The notes below the pieces were generated by a model, which made no database searches, had not been told where the DNA came from, and worked only from the letters and a program-made list of their open reading frames with translations. From assembly GCA_019914995.1 (NCBI GenBank), contig CM034145.1, forward strand, positions 1,736,001-1,800,000: a stretch of 64,000 nucleotides of DNA, written 5' to 3'. Both the position numbers and the translations under genes were made by a program. This stretch comes from Acanthochlamys bracteata. Lineage: Eukaryota; Streptophyta; Magnoliopsida; Pandanales; Velloziaceae. Below, one piece after another: positions 11,950 through 33,182 of this stretch; the stretch's first letter is position 1, and every line of letters starts with the position of its first letter.

Positions 11950-13850
11950 TTTATATAACCTGATCGAACAGAGACAGATTAGAAAGAAGCGAAGACGGAA
12001 CGAGAGAAACGTTTCCGAACTAACTAAAATGTTTGGAAGTGTTTTTTAATTTTTGTTAATTTTTATTTTATATTTCTAATAAGATTTATAATGTTTATAA
12101 ATTTTTAAGAATTTTAGAAACTACAAAAATATTTATGCTTTAAGATGTTATTATTATATTTGAGATAAACCAAATAAAATTTGTCTAAAATAAAATTTTA
12201 AATAATTTTCGTTTAAATTTCTTTTTCGTTTCAATTTTTAATTTTTTAAAAATCATTCCCAAAACATTCAAAAAACTGATGAGGAAGCTTCGGACAATAC
12301 CAACATGTGATTTAAAGTATGTTTAGAATTGCTTTTTAAGAATAAAAATAATTTATTTTAAAAATAAATAAATAATAATAAAATAAGTAAATAAATAAAT
12401 AATATTTTTATCTAAAAAATAAATAAATAATAAATAAATAATAATAAAATTTTATAACGTAAAATTTTATATAATAATAAGATTTTATAGGTAATATTTT
12501 TATTTTCAAAATTTTAAAAATACTATAAAAATTTTATTAAAAATTGGCAATTCAAATCGGACTCTCATCCATAAATCGTAAATTTGAACATCAAATCGAT
12601 CCGGTATGTAAAAAAATTAGAGATATAAATAACTCTTATTGACCCGTTTTTATTTGGAGTGATCCATATGACCTACTCATTCGAGTCAATACGAAATGAA
12701 AAAAAAATTACTTAATCTATAATCTGGTTGATTGATCGCCGGCGAACCACCTCCTTCCATGCTAAGCAACCTTCGCCGCAACGATGAAGATATCTTCATT
12801 ATGGTGACCATAGCTAAGTGTGATGCAATCTATATGAGCGCCTCTACTGAAAGTTAAAGTTTTCGTTGAGAACTTCACTATAGTTAAGGAACCATCACCG
12901 CAAGAACCCTGGTAGAGATAAGATCTACGACAGAGATCACAATCAGAATCAAGACAGCGGCAAACCTAGGCTTCGTAGGGGATCGATGAGAACGAGTGCG
13001 AATGGCGAATATCGAACACGTGATCTGTTTGCGAGTAGAAGTGACGGCATGGAGCTCACTAAACCCATAAACCCATAAACCATAAACCCATACACCGTCA
13101 GAATTTTGACCCCAATACTAGTGAAGTACTTCCCACTCTCTTGTGATGCCCAGAAATAACAGGACTACTGAAACGTGAATGTTGTCTACGAGGCATCGTT
13201 CTATTGCCTGCTACTCTAACAATCTTTTTCACCAATATCGCGGCACGGGCGACATCATAGTGAAGTCTCTAGCTTTGATGATGATGATGACGGTGATATA
13301 TAGTCTCATCGATCGTGATCTCTCTATTAGCGGTTGTGTTCATAGACACTGTCTTTTTTTCGACTAGGCTACAAACTTCAACCACGGCTAGCGATTGCAG
13401 TAAACTAACAACCTATTTCAGCCATGACGACTCTCCCTCTCAAATCTTGTATCTTTGTGTAAACAAAAGAATGAAGCAGAGAACATCGGAACGAAAAGCT
13501 TCCTTTCTTCTTTTGCTCTGTATCGATCAATGCTACAACTAGAAGATAAAGAGGAGAGGATGAAGCTTTAAAGTTTAAACCTTTTTACAGGTGTAGTAAG
13601 CAGTAAGGAGAGGGACACACGCCACACAGCAGCTCAGCTCAGCTCAGCCATTTCTGATGACGAAGATTGGAATTTAAATTTTGCAAAGAAAACAAGTAAA
13701 AAACACTTAACTGATTTCGGTGGAAAGAGGTATTTTTTTATAATCTCTATAAAAGTAAGTGATTCAGTTTAAATACTGTGACCTGACTCGGCCATCCGAA
13801 CATAAATTCAGATTAATTTCGATTCAGTTCTTACAATTATAATTTAAAGC
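11950..13850. other. Intergenic spacer, AT-rich, with MITE-like remnants
   Basis: The stretch 12020-12550 resembles the dispersed AT-rich MITE family A (long AAATAAATAATAAAA runs and AATTTTATAACGTAAAATTTT). The stretch 12730-13560 is less AT-rich but only yields short unrecognised open frames. At 13058-13092 there are about four AAACCCAT-like units in tandem, a telomere-like short run, and at ~13628-13648 a short CAGCT-type pentamer repeat. No gene is supported. Confidence 0.5.
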
Positions 13851-13862
13851 CGTATTTTGTGT

Positions 13863-14020
13863 CACGTGTTTTGTTCCAATTGGGCCTATGGGCTGGATTC
13901 GTGTCAATGTTACTTGGGTCACCGAAGAGTCGGATTTTGTTATAGTTATTGCATAAACCATAAGCCACCTGACTCTTCAATTCGTTATGGTAAAACCCTG
14001 ACGTTAGTGACCTAGGGTTT
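13863..14020 (+). promoter_or_regulatory. Telo-box plus site II elements upstream of NOP2
   Basis: The 230 bases before the NOP2 start codon contain two site II motifs (TGGGCC at 13881-13886, TGGGCT at 13889-13894), a G-box core CACGTG at 13863-13868, and a telo-box in reverse sense (TAGGGTTT, 13013 + 1000 = 14013-14020). Site II with telo-box is the well-known signature of plant ribosomal-protein and ribosome-biogenesis promoters, matching the product encoded next door. Confidence 0.75.
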
Positions 14021-14089
14021 AATTTATCAATCGATCAGTCAACATTCAAAAAAGTTTCAATATTTTTGAACTTCTCGCCGTCGACGACG

Positions 14090-23504
<9,415 letters not shown>

Positions 23505-26500
23505 TAGTGAGGTTCTCTTCATACCCTTCTGATGGTTTTGACTGTATCTTTACTTGGTAACTTAACCAGAGTTCAGTATGAATAGGTGTGTCATCATAAC
23601 GTGTATTCTATGCAGTTGTTCTTATGAAAATTTTGTTTGTCAGTTGGCTGATGGACAGTGAAAATTTGGCGAGCAGTAGTTATCTGTTGTTGTATTGTTC
23701 ATAACTCAATTTTTTGCCAGAACAATGTGATCTACTTAACTTTGTTCAAATGGCTTTTAAACAAGCATTTTTGTGATGTGTTCTTTTCGAAGATCGTTGA
23801 AGATACAAAATTTGTCATGACAGTATATATCTTAGCTTTAACTTGCCAACTGATAAATGACACAATTAGGCTGTTTATGACCATATGGCTTTGTATGTAT
23901 TGATTGCATTTATAGGTGCTGATGCTACACTGATGAAAACTGGAACAGCAACAACAATTACAAGAATTCTAGCTTGACTTTAGAAGGATTGTGGGTTTCA
24001 AATTTATGAAAGCTTTCTTCATTATACTGATTCCATACAGAGGACTCATAGGAACTTATTTTTGTAGACTCCAGAAGAATTGAGTTCTGGATGATATAGA
24101 CCAAGTACTCCATCTCATCTACTGCATGGAGATCCCATCTCATCTATCTCTGTATTTTCGCATGCATGAAGATGGAACCATGCAACTGCCTCATTCTACA
24201 AAGTGAAAGAAAGCCATGAAATTATCTATGTAAGCCTTGCATTAAGATAAAGTAATCATGCACGCAACTCATAGTTCTCCGAAAGGGGACAGCTTTTTGA
24301 GAAAGAGAAACTAAAGCCATGTTGGAAGTGCTTTAAATTTAAAACTTATTCGGCAAAAGTTGCCGTTTATATGTTTCTGTTTTGAAAACGATTATTGAAC
24401 TTTTGATTAAAAAATTATTTTTTCTGAATTCTGTTTGAATAAATTTTATTATTTAAATTTTTTTATAAAAATATTAAAAATATGTTTAGGTAAGTTTATA
24501 TTTATAAGTGAATGAAATATATAATAAGTCGAATGTCTTTACGTATATAATAAACGATGTATAATTAAATTTTTTATCTATTTTGATATATTATCTAATT
24601 TTTAAAAATTAATTTTATAACATATTTTTAAAATATTATTTGTTTAATATTCTTTATAATAATATTTATAAATATATTAATAAATATATTATTAGTATTA
24701 TTTTGTAATAATATTTTTAAAATTTTAAGTATATAAATATATTATTATTTAATATTATAATAATAACTAATAATTAATTAATAAGTTGTTGTAAATAAGA
24801 AAATTGAGATAACTGTAATGCAAAGGAAACAGGAGAATAATGAATTTCTCAATAGGAACACATCATCAATATATAAATATCGATAATATGGAGATTTGCT
24901 GATATTTTTAGAGTCATGCAAGATATCTAGAACTATCAAAGAGGCTTTCATGAGTGAAGATAGTATCTTATAGTCCAGAAACTATTCTACAAATAGGTAA
25001 AGCTTGTATTACATAAACAATACAAATAAACTTATAGTACCTTATATTGACACTGTCATCATCTCAGAAATCTAAGAAAAGCAAATGGAGTTTTAAGAAG
25101 AAGCAATTTTTTTACTCTGGCTAACAAGTCCCACAAATACCATAATCCAAATGCATTAGTATGGCAAGAGCAGGATGCAGTGGTCCTTACACTTAAATTG
25201 TAAAGTACATGGCAAAGTGTAGGACAAACTTTTCATATAAAACCGATACAATCATCATAACTATGGTTAGGTCGTACGTAGAGTTTTAAGAAGAACATAA
25301 GACAATCATGGAAATCATTCTCACATTCTGAAACAACATTATAAAAGCAAGGAGTGAATATACAATTTAGATTTGATTGATAAGTTGTTAGAGAGAATTG
25401 TTATGGCAGTCCAACCATGCTTTGACAAGGGGCACAATAAAGAATTGAGAAAGACCCAATTGATCAAAGAAGCATGGACTCCCATTGTTAGAACTGCTGA
25501 GACTATATAAACAGCAGGGTAGAGGAATGACAATAATCTGGTTGCTCATGCAAACACATTTTCTTCCTCTAAACCCTCTTTTTTATTTCACCATGCAGAT
25601 CTAATGGAGTACAAAATATGACTAGTATATGACATACTAAATAAGTTTGTTGAACCTTAACAGAACTGCTACATTCCGAAAATGCAACTTGAACTCCATT
25701 TCTAGAATGTAGCTATCATTGTACTGACGAAGACTATACATAATCATTCACAAGATCTGATGAGTTTCTGAAGAATCGAAATTTCAACTAATACATGTAA
25801 ATCGGTTCACTACCCTTATCTTGTTTTCCTAAATCAGCAATGAGGTGAGTTTGTCAAGAAAAGACAGATATCTTGCTTGCAACATCTGTATAGCTACTAA
25901 TACACTACAACTTAAATGTTACACACCTTGTAGAGCAGCCTGAAGTGGCTCAAACTCAGGAAATTTGATTTCCTTGATTGCCTTTGAGTATATGATCACA
26001 GCATTGATGGTGTGACTTTTTTATTCCTTGCATATATCATTTGCTATACAGCCATAAAACTCCTAAAATATATACATTCGTTATAACCCACTAAACAGAA
26101 GATAAATAGATCTCAGAATCACAATCAAAACATCAGATTAAAACCATCAAACCACACTAATACACAATTACAAAAACCACCAACACAGAAAGTAAACATC
26201 ATTAGCAGTGGCAGTGATTGAATAGGAGCTAGGGCTCCGGCGATCTCTACAAGGCGAAGAAAAGCTACAGAGAGAGAGAAACTAGAGAAAGAGGGACAAA
26301 GGAATTTGAAGAACTCTAATAGTCGGACAGTGGAAGGCGTCTTTATACTTGGATGAGAACTGCGGCGGAAATTTTGGATCGCAGGGACGGAGGGGTAGCG
26401 GAGAGGAGCCAAGCGAGCTCGAGAGAGAGTGTGAGAAATGAGCAAGAGATGAGTGAGTAAATAGACAGGAGATATTATAAGTGTTGTAATTATTTGAACT

Positions 26501-27193
26501 TAGTATGGACAAACATATCTTTTCACAACCTCAGAAAAGAAGCTCTGCGCTACTTTTCTGAGAAGTATAATAGTTTTGATATATATTTTTAAAGCAAATA
26601 AGCATCGACAGAAAATAGCATTTAACAAAAAAGTATCTTATTATATTATACATTTTTTTAGCATTTTTGCTAAAAAAAAACATCCAAATATGTCCTAATT
26701 TTAAAATGCTGCCGGAGATTTATTTTGAAGTATATTTACTTTATAAAAAATAAATTTGAAAATAAAATTAAAATATTTAATAAAAAATAAGTTTTTAGAT
26801 TTATTTTGTATTAAAAGTGAATTATAAAATTAAATTTTTTAAAATTTAATTTTTAATAAAAATAATTTATTTATTTTGTATTAAATTGAGTTTGAAAAAA
26901 AATAATTTTGGTGGGTTGGAAAACAAGCCCTTCATGTGAACGAGTTAGGTGAAAGAGATACCTGCATCAATCTTGATTGTCAAACAATGGCATATAAATA
27001 ACGCAATTGTTTGAAAAGTTTGCAAATGTCCCAATTGTTTAATTGTAGAATATAAAATGTGTAAAATGTTAAGTGCGCATTATGTATGAAGTAAGTAGTT
27101 GTTCACTAATATTGCACAATGATTTGAACAATTAATCTTGTAATAGGATTGTAGATAAGTTTCACGTCCGTATTCTGTCACGCACTGCATTCT
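23505..27193. other. Intergenic spacer with a possible untraced minus-strand transcript
   Basis: From 23505 to ~24300 lies NOP2 3' flank. From ~24318 to 24800 the sequence is extremely AT-rich and opens with a family A-like GTTGGAAGTGCTTTAAATTT motif. Minus-strand stretches at ~26120-26460 (GC-richer, CT-rich, like a 5' leader) and ~25926-26020 (exon-like, ending in a GTGTGTAA donor and reading TINAVIIYSKAIKEIKFPEF) hint at an unidentified gene or remnant, but I could not chain them into a coding sequence. 26540-26930 is again AT-rich MITE-like DNA. Confidence 0.4.
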
Positions 27194-27745
27194 TGTTGGT
27201 ATACAAGTATGTTCGATTGTCGCCGAAATATAAAACACATTCAAATTTTTTTTTATAAATAATACGATAATTGAGATAAGAGAAAAAATATATATAAAAT
27301 TTACGTAAGAAAAAATAAAAAATACTTCTATGGAAATAAAAACTAACATTAAAAAAATTACTAAACCACAACAATTATAAATTTATATTTTAAATAGAGA
27401 CTCTCACTGAAATGCTCTCGTTTGTATCTCTTATAACTACCGAGTGATTGATATTGCGAGGATTTTCAAATAAATACCTCTCATGCATATATATATATAT
27501 ATAGTGTGTCCAAAGAGATTTTTAGATTTCCAAATAGTTGGTCTTCTATCTTTTAATTAATTATCTAAATTTTTTGGATTTTTATCTTTCAAGAATTGAT
27601 TCAAATTTCTTAATAGTTGACTTTTTAACTTCTTAATTGCTAGTTCATCTTTGACTTTTGTCCTTCTATTATTAATGCACATAATTTGTTATATTATAAT
27701 TAACCATTGCTAATATCTAACAAAGTTGCTTTACAATATCTAACA
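27194..27745 (-). mobile_element. Solo LTR of a copia-type retrotransposon
   Basis: 552 bp beginning TGTTGG and ending CTAACA, i.e. TG...CA on either strand, flanked by the perfect 5-bp duplication ATTCT (27189-27193 and 27746-27750). The interior shares ordered landmarks with the LTRs of the copia element at 34-37.5 kb (GTTCGATTGTCG, AATATAAAACACA, GAGACTCTCACT-like, then a CTTCTATC/TTTTGGATTT pyrimidine region). No internal domain remains. The strand is given by analogy with the 34-37.5 kb copy. Confidence 0.85.
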
Positions 27746-28229
27746 ATTCTAGTATTTTTGTTGATTGATGCTGATTTCTGTCTTGTAACTCTTCCTCCAA
27801 CTACATAGCTCCTATACGTCTTCGTCCATATTTTCTCTAATTATTTCATTATTTAACCTTAACAAAGTATACCGCACGCAAATGAAAGGTGTCCATATTT
27901 GAAGTTTTGCCATTCTATTACGAACCATGAAAAATCTTAATTATTTGTTAACTGAAGTAGCTGCTTGTTTTTCTACAAAGAATGCAGTTATTACGTATTA
28001 GTCTGAGCTATGCATTGCATTGGAATGACTAACTAGCAATCTATTATAATGGCTAGCGAAAATTAGTTTTAGCTATGCATCCACTAAAGAAGTTATGCGT
28101 GTAATAGGAATTAATTAATTTGAACATTTAATTCTTGCCAAAATAAATTTTCAATCAAAAAAATAAGTTCTAAATTTTATGAATATTATTTTAAAACTGT
28201 TTATAAATAATGTCAAATCAAATTTTTTT

Positions 28230-28620
28230 AACACAGACATTAGCAGTTCAGTCTTTGATAATTAAAACGTGATTGAAGGCTGAGGTAATGTTGTATCTTT
28301 ACCTAATGTCAGTGGCCCAGTTATGTCCAAGATTAAGTACCGGAAACAACATGCTTCAGAAAAATTAACGAATTCAACAAACAGTTCGTCGAGATGGACC
28401 TTGACGATATCGTTAAGTGATGGTGGCTCTGCAGATTATTTGGATTGAAAGAAGCTGCTTGAACTCATATCCCAAGCTTTAGCAGCTCGTTGTAGCAGAT
28501 CATATCAAGGACATGTCAGCGGAAGAGGTTCGTGATTTTCTTTGGCATTGAGATTGATTTTACATAGGAGGAGGTAGAATTAGAGATCCGGCAGGATAAT
28601 TCATGGGTGTTTGAGTGATT
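28230..28620 (+). pseudogene. SKP1/ASK-like SCF adaptor, decayed copy
   Basis: Fragments of SKP1 occur in order but in shifting frames: AVQSLIIK, PNVSGPVMSKI, NEFNKQFVEMDLDDIV, an ELISQALAARVADHIKD-like helix, DMSAEEVRDF, and the terminal QDNSWVFE-like end followed by TGA. SKP1 bridges cullin 1 and F-box proteins; the IKDMSAEEVR and NSWVFE landmarks are the F-box-binding carboxyl end. At least three frame changes, in-frame stops (after DDIV, and in the IDFT segment) and a missing amino terminus make it non-coding. No introns separate the pieces, as in many intronless ASK genes. A copy of an ASK gene is the simplest reading. Confidence 0.75.
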
Positions 28621-28745
28621 ATTTCTTTTCAGTATATTTTAAGATTTTTTTCTTCTCTATTTTAGTATTTTTATTATTTTTAAGATTAGCAACTATAATG
28701 CCGCATACGAATTAAACGGTGGTGAAGTAATTTGCAGGACGAGAT

Positions 28746-29102
28746 TTGGTCAATGAGAAACTGAGAGGTCCAATAGTTGAATGTCAATTATTTTGGCTGG
28801 TTCCAATCACATTGCTATATCTTCTAACTGAGAGGTCCGATAACTACAACATGGAGAGCCGGAAGCTAGAAGAGTTTGACTTCATGGAGATTTTAGAAGA
28901 GATTGACTTCACGGAGATCGGAGAATCTAAAGTAACGTCTCACGGTGTTATGCGTGTTAAGCTTTACAAAGACAAAGGAACGAAAGAATATAATCAGAGC
29001 AGCACATTAACAGAAGCAAAGAAAACGAAGAAGCTCTTTGGGAGATGGATAAAGAAACAGGGAACACATACTCCCCAAGAAGATGATCGACAGAGAGGGT
29101 AA
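28746..29102 (+). CDS. Unrecognised open reading frame (118 codons), acidic N-terminus and basic C-terminus
   Basis: I do not recognise this product. Translation from the first ATG gives a hydrophobic patch (FWLVPITLLYLL), then an acidic EEFDFMEILEEIDF stretch, then a basic tail (KKTKKLFGRWIKK). Its 3' half is duplicated just downstream (29247 onwards) in a form whose frame is broken. It sits right after the SKP1 remnant, so it may be random opening in repeat-derived DNA. A longer upstream context or splice partners were not found. Confidence 0.2.
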   Translation: MVNEKLRGPIVECQLFWLVPITLLYLLTERSDNYNMESRKLEEFDFMEILEEIDFTEIGESKVTSHGVMRVKLYKDKGTKEYNQSSTLTEAKKTKKLFGRWIKKQGTHTPQEDDRQRG

Positions 29103-29497
29103 GGGCTTGCTTGTTTTGGTCGTCAGTAGTCCTTTTAAGTGCTGTACCGTCTTTGTTTACTTCATTTTCTTTTGGTTTTGCTTATCGATATGTTATTTGT
29201 TCGATGAATGTAGAAGTACTGTTCACAAGGATTCCCTTCTCCCTGTTAATCTTTACAGAGACGAAGGAAGGAAAGAAAATAATCAGAGCAGCACGTTATC
29301 AGAAGAAAACGGAGAAGATCTTCGGGAGAGGGATGAAGAGGAAACAGGGATCAAATACATCCCAAGAAGATGATCGTCTAAGAGGGACAGAAGCTTGTTT
29401 TTCTTAGCGCTGCACGGTCTTGTTTACTTAATTTTCTTTTGGTTTTGCTTATCGATGTCGTGTTTATTCGATCAATGTATGAACTGTTCTCATTTAC
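28958..29497 (+). repeat. Tandem duplication, unit ~289 bp
   Basis: Copy 1 (28958-29246) and copy 2 (29247-29497) share AATAATCAGAGCAGCAC-like, CCAAGAAGATGATCG and TTTTCTTTTGGTTTTGCTTA landmarks in the same order with scattered differences. The first copy is the 3' half of the unrecognised open frame above. Confidence 0.8.
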
Positions 29498-30620
29498 CTA
29501 TTTCTTGCAACCTTTTGACTTAAATGCTTGTCATCTTTAGGTTGTGTATGCTACCTGATTACCGCGTAATGTGTTCTTACGTTGTGTTCTATATGTTCTT
29601 GTTGGTTATCTTTATCCGAGTTGCTTTGAATTCATATCACATATACGTATAGTTATTACGGTTAATTATAAGATCCGGAATAAGAGAATAAACAATCATA
29701 TTGATCCAGTGACTTGACCAAGGAATTCACAAATGCAGAAGGCAATAGGAGATTGCACCACCGTAGACGCACAGGGTACGTTTGCGAACACGTTTTGGGT
29801 GCGTTTCCAGAACATACTCCCACGGTAGAGCTCAAAAATCTTTCAATAAGCCAAAGAGAAGAAACTTCTGAAAGCTTTTGCTGCAACTAGATAACTTGTG
29901 TGATGAATGATAGCACAGGACCTTTTTTTTTCCATTTGGGAAAGACCTTAATCCCACTCCAGTTCATTCTAAGGATCTAAGAGGGTTCACATTTCATGTC
30001 AATGCGCAATATATAACAGTATTACTATGGTTACCTTGTTACCTAATCTTTTGTGTACACTTTTCTCTAACCCAAACATTCAATTTCTAATGTACGTTCT
30101 AAGAAAAATTGTCTCATCTCATCTTAACATATAACACACAAAGGATGCAGAAACAGATATATAAGGAGGTTTAATCAATATATAAACCATGACTTGCATT
30201 TAACATAAACTTTTTCATATTTGTATTCCTCGATTTCTTATCTCATGGAAGCTTGATTCTGATAATATTGAGAGATAATCTCCTGGGTCCATACTTCCGC
30301 AGAGCATAAAGAAGGAATAAATATACAGAACAAGGAAATCAAGGAGAAAGATGGAGGATGCCTAGTGGAGTTCCATGATGAATGGGTGATGACCAATTAC
30401 AAAATTTTGCAAGGCACAGAGGGGTAACTGGCGCATCTAGCCATGCACCTGTCTTCAAAGTTCCAGACAGCTTGTTCCAAGAAGACAAAAGTGCACATGT
30501 GGGCTAACTATGCTAACTAATTGATAAATTAACTTGAGTTGATAAAACTTGCATGCCTTGCTCCTATCGCAATGCCATTATTTATACAAGAAGGTTGATG
30601 CTAACAACCCGAGTTCTTGT
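29498..30620. other. Intergenic, nothing recognisable
   Basis: Moderately AT-rich spacer. A 74-codon minus-strand frame (29662-29886) has no recognisable domain, and no element ends were identified. Confidence 0.4.
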
Positions 30621-30623
30621 ACA

Positions 30624-30880
30624 ATTCCAACTCCTTTCTACAGGAGTTCTACTGAAATCTAAACAGAATGCCTATGAGTCTTACTTGATTGGAACACTTT
30701 TGGACTCGGGCTGCTCAAATGGCACCGGGTGCCATTTGCCACTCGGTACACCATAGAGTTCGACAACTCAAACTCCTTCCTACAGGAGTACTACTGAAAT
30801 CTAAACAAACTCCAAATATTTATGGGACTGGATTACTCAAATGGCACTTGGATGCCATTTGCCAACTGGGACACCATTCA
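30624..30880 (+). repeat. Tandem direct repeat, unit ~142 bp
   Basis: AACTCCTTTCTACAGGAGT plus ACTGAAATCTAAACA near 30629 recurs near 30771 as AACTCCTTCCTACAGGAGT plus the same tail. Each is followed by a CTCAAATGGCAC...GCCATTTGCCA segment. Within each copy GGCAC...GTGCC-like pieces could form small hairpins. Confidence 0.7.
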
Positions 30881-31059
30881 AATGGAGTCCCATGGATTTT
30901 GGCGCCAAGCACCAAACTTCAAATGATGTCCTGGGCGCCTAGGGCCTGCCACCTGGGACACTTTTGGCATCTATCATTCGGCCTCCTTTCCAGAAGCGGA
31001 TACCTCATCATTGCCCGTGGTTGTTCCTCTGCTTCCTCTGCATTCTCAATCTTCTCCAT

Positions 31060-32110
31060 TTCGTCGTCGATTGCATCAGCCCCAGGTCATTTCTATCGGT
31101 TCATTCCATTTTGGCAAGTGGAAGTACGTTGGCTTAAAGACCATGGAATTGATCAAGCGGAAGTACGTCGGCAAATTTATACCTTGTTGACCTGATATGG
31201 AACTAGGTGGCCTTCTGTAAATAATCAAGGAATAGGATCTGTGCTTGATGGTACCTTTATTGTTGAGATTCTTAAAGATTAGGGATGTGTTATGTTAAGA
31301 GGAAGATCATATAGTCCCATCTACATGGATGTCGCCATGTGTATTCCTTTACATGATAAAGATAGAGAACCAGATCCCTTTTTTCATATTTCAGTTCTTA
31401 TCCGATTCATAACACAATGGATATGTCAGTGACTTCGACCGCTCTACAAATCTTCTGCAAAGGATTTATAAAATCGAAAGGAACGCTGATCCTAAATGAT
31501 TGCTGTCTGCAGCAATAGTGTTTATTACTTGCTCCAACTCGTTCACTCCTACATAATTCAACCTTGCAAAACAAATGAATCAAAATTAGGTAAGGGATCC
31601 TCGTATTCGATCCTTCTAGATGGAAACTCTTGCGTCACAAGCTGCATGAAGCTGGAATCAAAATCAAGAGAAAGAAGAAGAACAAGGTTAGTAGCTTCTT
31701 AGATGTGAGCTTCAGTAACAGAGTACTGGAAATGTCACTGCTTCGCATCTATGATGAGACATTCAGCCTTATTCAGAACTTAATCGGTAACGACAGTGTT
31801 ATGTTGATGTCAACATAAATGTCTCCAAGTAAGCCTTGTTCATGAATTGCCTTGTGGACACTGCTGAGGATGTCGTGCTGCAAGAACAAGAGAGTGCTCA
31901 TTAACGGGCTTGGCAGCGATGAAACTGCAGCCCTCTTCAACAAGCTCAATAAAGAAGTGGCGATCAACGAAAATTCGGGTACCTCTCAGATGTGTTCCTT
32001 GGTGTCCAGAAGTACACCAGCTTAGAGTGCCGACGTGAAGGGCGAAGCTAATGCATGATTACTTCAGTAATCCATCATTCCATTCATTGCTTGCTGTACT
32101 AATCCTGGGA
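31060..32110 (+). pseudogene. UPF0481/DUF247 family protein, decayed copy
   Basis: DUF247 proteins are plant membrane-associated proteins of mostly unknown function. Recognisable pieces occur in family order: LDGTFIVEILKD (~31240-31280; family form LDG-FI-ELL), a DPFFHISVLI segment (~31373) where the family reads NQIPFFVL, LHEAGIKIK (~31637), FLDVSFSNRVLEMSLLRIYDE (~31700, split here by the length rule: FLDVSFSNRVLEM then SLLRIYDE), SLIQNLIG, and INGLGSDETAALFNKL (~31905). The family's C-terminal hydrophobic anchor is not found. Frames change several times with stops between blocks, so no functional product is expected. The 5' end is not clear. Confidence 0.75.
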
Positions 32111-33182
32111 TTCACCGTGACACAAAGTATCTTTGCAATTCCCCCCCACAATCCAAAGAAATTAAGCAATGCCCCAACCTATCTCTGCTTTCTTGTTTCC
32201 TAGTTACTTGTACAAAATTCATATAAAAAGCCTTGATCTTTTGCTATTGTACCGAGCTCCTATGCATTTCGTCGAACATTTTCTGTGCACAACCATACCA
32301 CGCTAATTTGAATCATAAATGAATTATGTCTAGTCACAAACCAAAACAAATCGAAAGCAAAGACACCTAGTCAAACACGGATTTAACGTGCTTCGACCGA
32401 ACGAAGGGCTACATCTAGAGAACAATACTTGTTTGCTTCCGATAAATGGTAGGTGAAGGTGGTCTAGATTACATTCTTTTGTAGTCGTTATAGGTTTTAG
32501 ATTGTGACCTACCTACAGAGATCAAATTCTGGAGCCAGAATAGTGACTCATTTTTGCCAATACAACTAAATTGTCTAGTATTATACTCGCCAATTATGTT
32601 GCAGTGACAGAGTTCACTGTTCACATTGCTCTGACTCTCATCAGTGATTTTTCTATCAAATTGATGAAATCGATTTGTCTAACTACAATATTATTAGTCG
32701 GTAACCGACTGGTCTAATAATATGATCTCTTTTATTCTTGTTGAAAACTATGGTTCCAATTATTGAGTGTCGGTGAATGCTGCCGGTTAAGAATTGCGTG
32801 TTTGCTTCACATTCCAAAATAATTTTCTCCCACCAAAAATTTATTTCTATAGGACTTTTTATAATTATTTTTACAAATTATTTTCTTTTAATAACTCATT
32901 TCGTAAAAATTCATCACTTAGGGGCAAGTAAAGTACATCAAAGAGAAAGAGAACATACATGGTTAGTAGGTTCACAGTCCTGCACTCTTTTGTAAACACG
33001 CATATCATATCCAAAGTCGTCAATTAATGGTTGGTGGTGGGATTCCATCATGCCAGTGGAGGTAGCGCACTCACTACTTCAAAAAATAAGCAGCACATCA
33101 TGTGCTCAGTTATTCCTATTAAAAGAACACAAAAAGCAGTAGCAAGCCACAAGCTAGAAGAAAACTGAAATTAAAAGCAAAG
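32111..33182. other. Intergenic; probable copia LTR fragment near 32340-32540
   Basis: The stretch around 32380 reads ACGGATTTAACGTGCTTCG followed by ACCGAACGAAGGGCTACAT, the motif seen in many plant copia LTRs near the polyadenylation region. No duplicated flanks or internal domains were found, so it is a fragment at best. The remainder shows nothing recognisable. Confidence 0.4.

Noticed and set aside
13058..13092. Telomere-like AAACCCAT run
   Set aside because: Only about four imperfect units of eight bases; too short and not the plant telomere heptamer, so no interstitial telomere is claimed.
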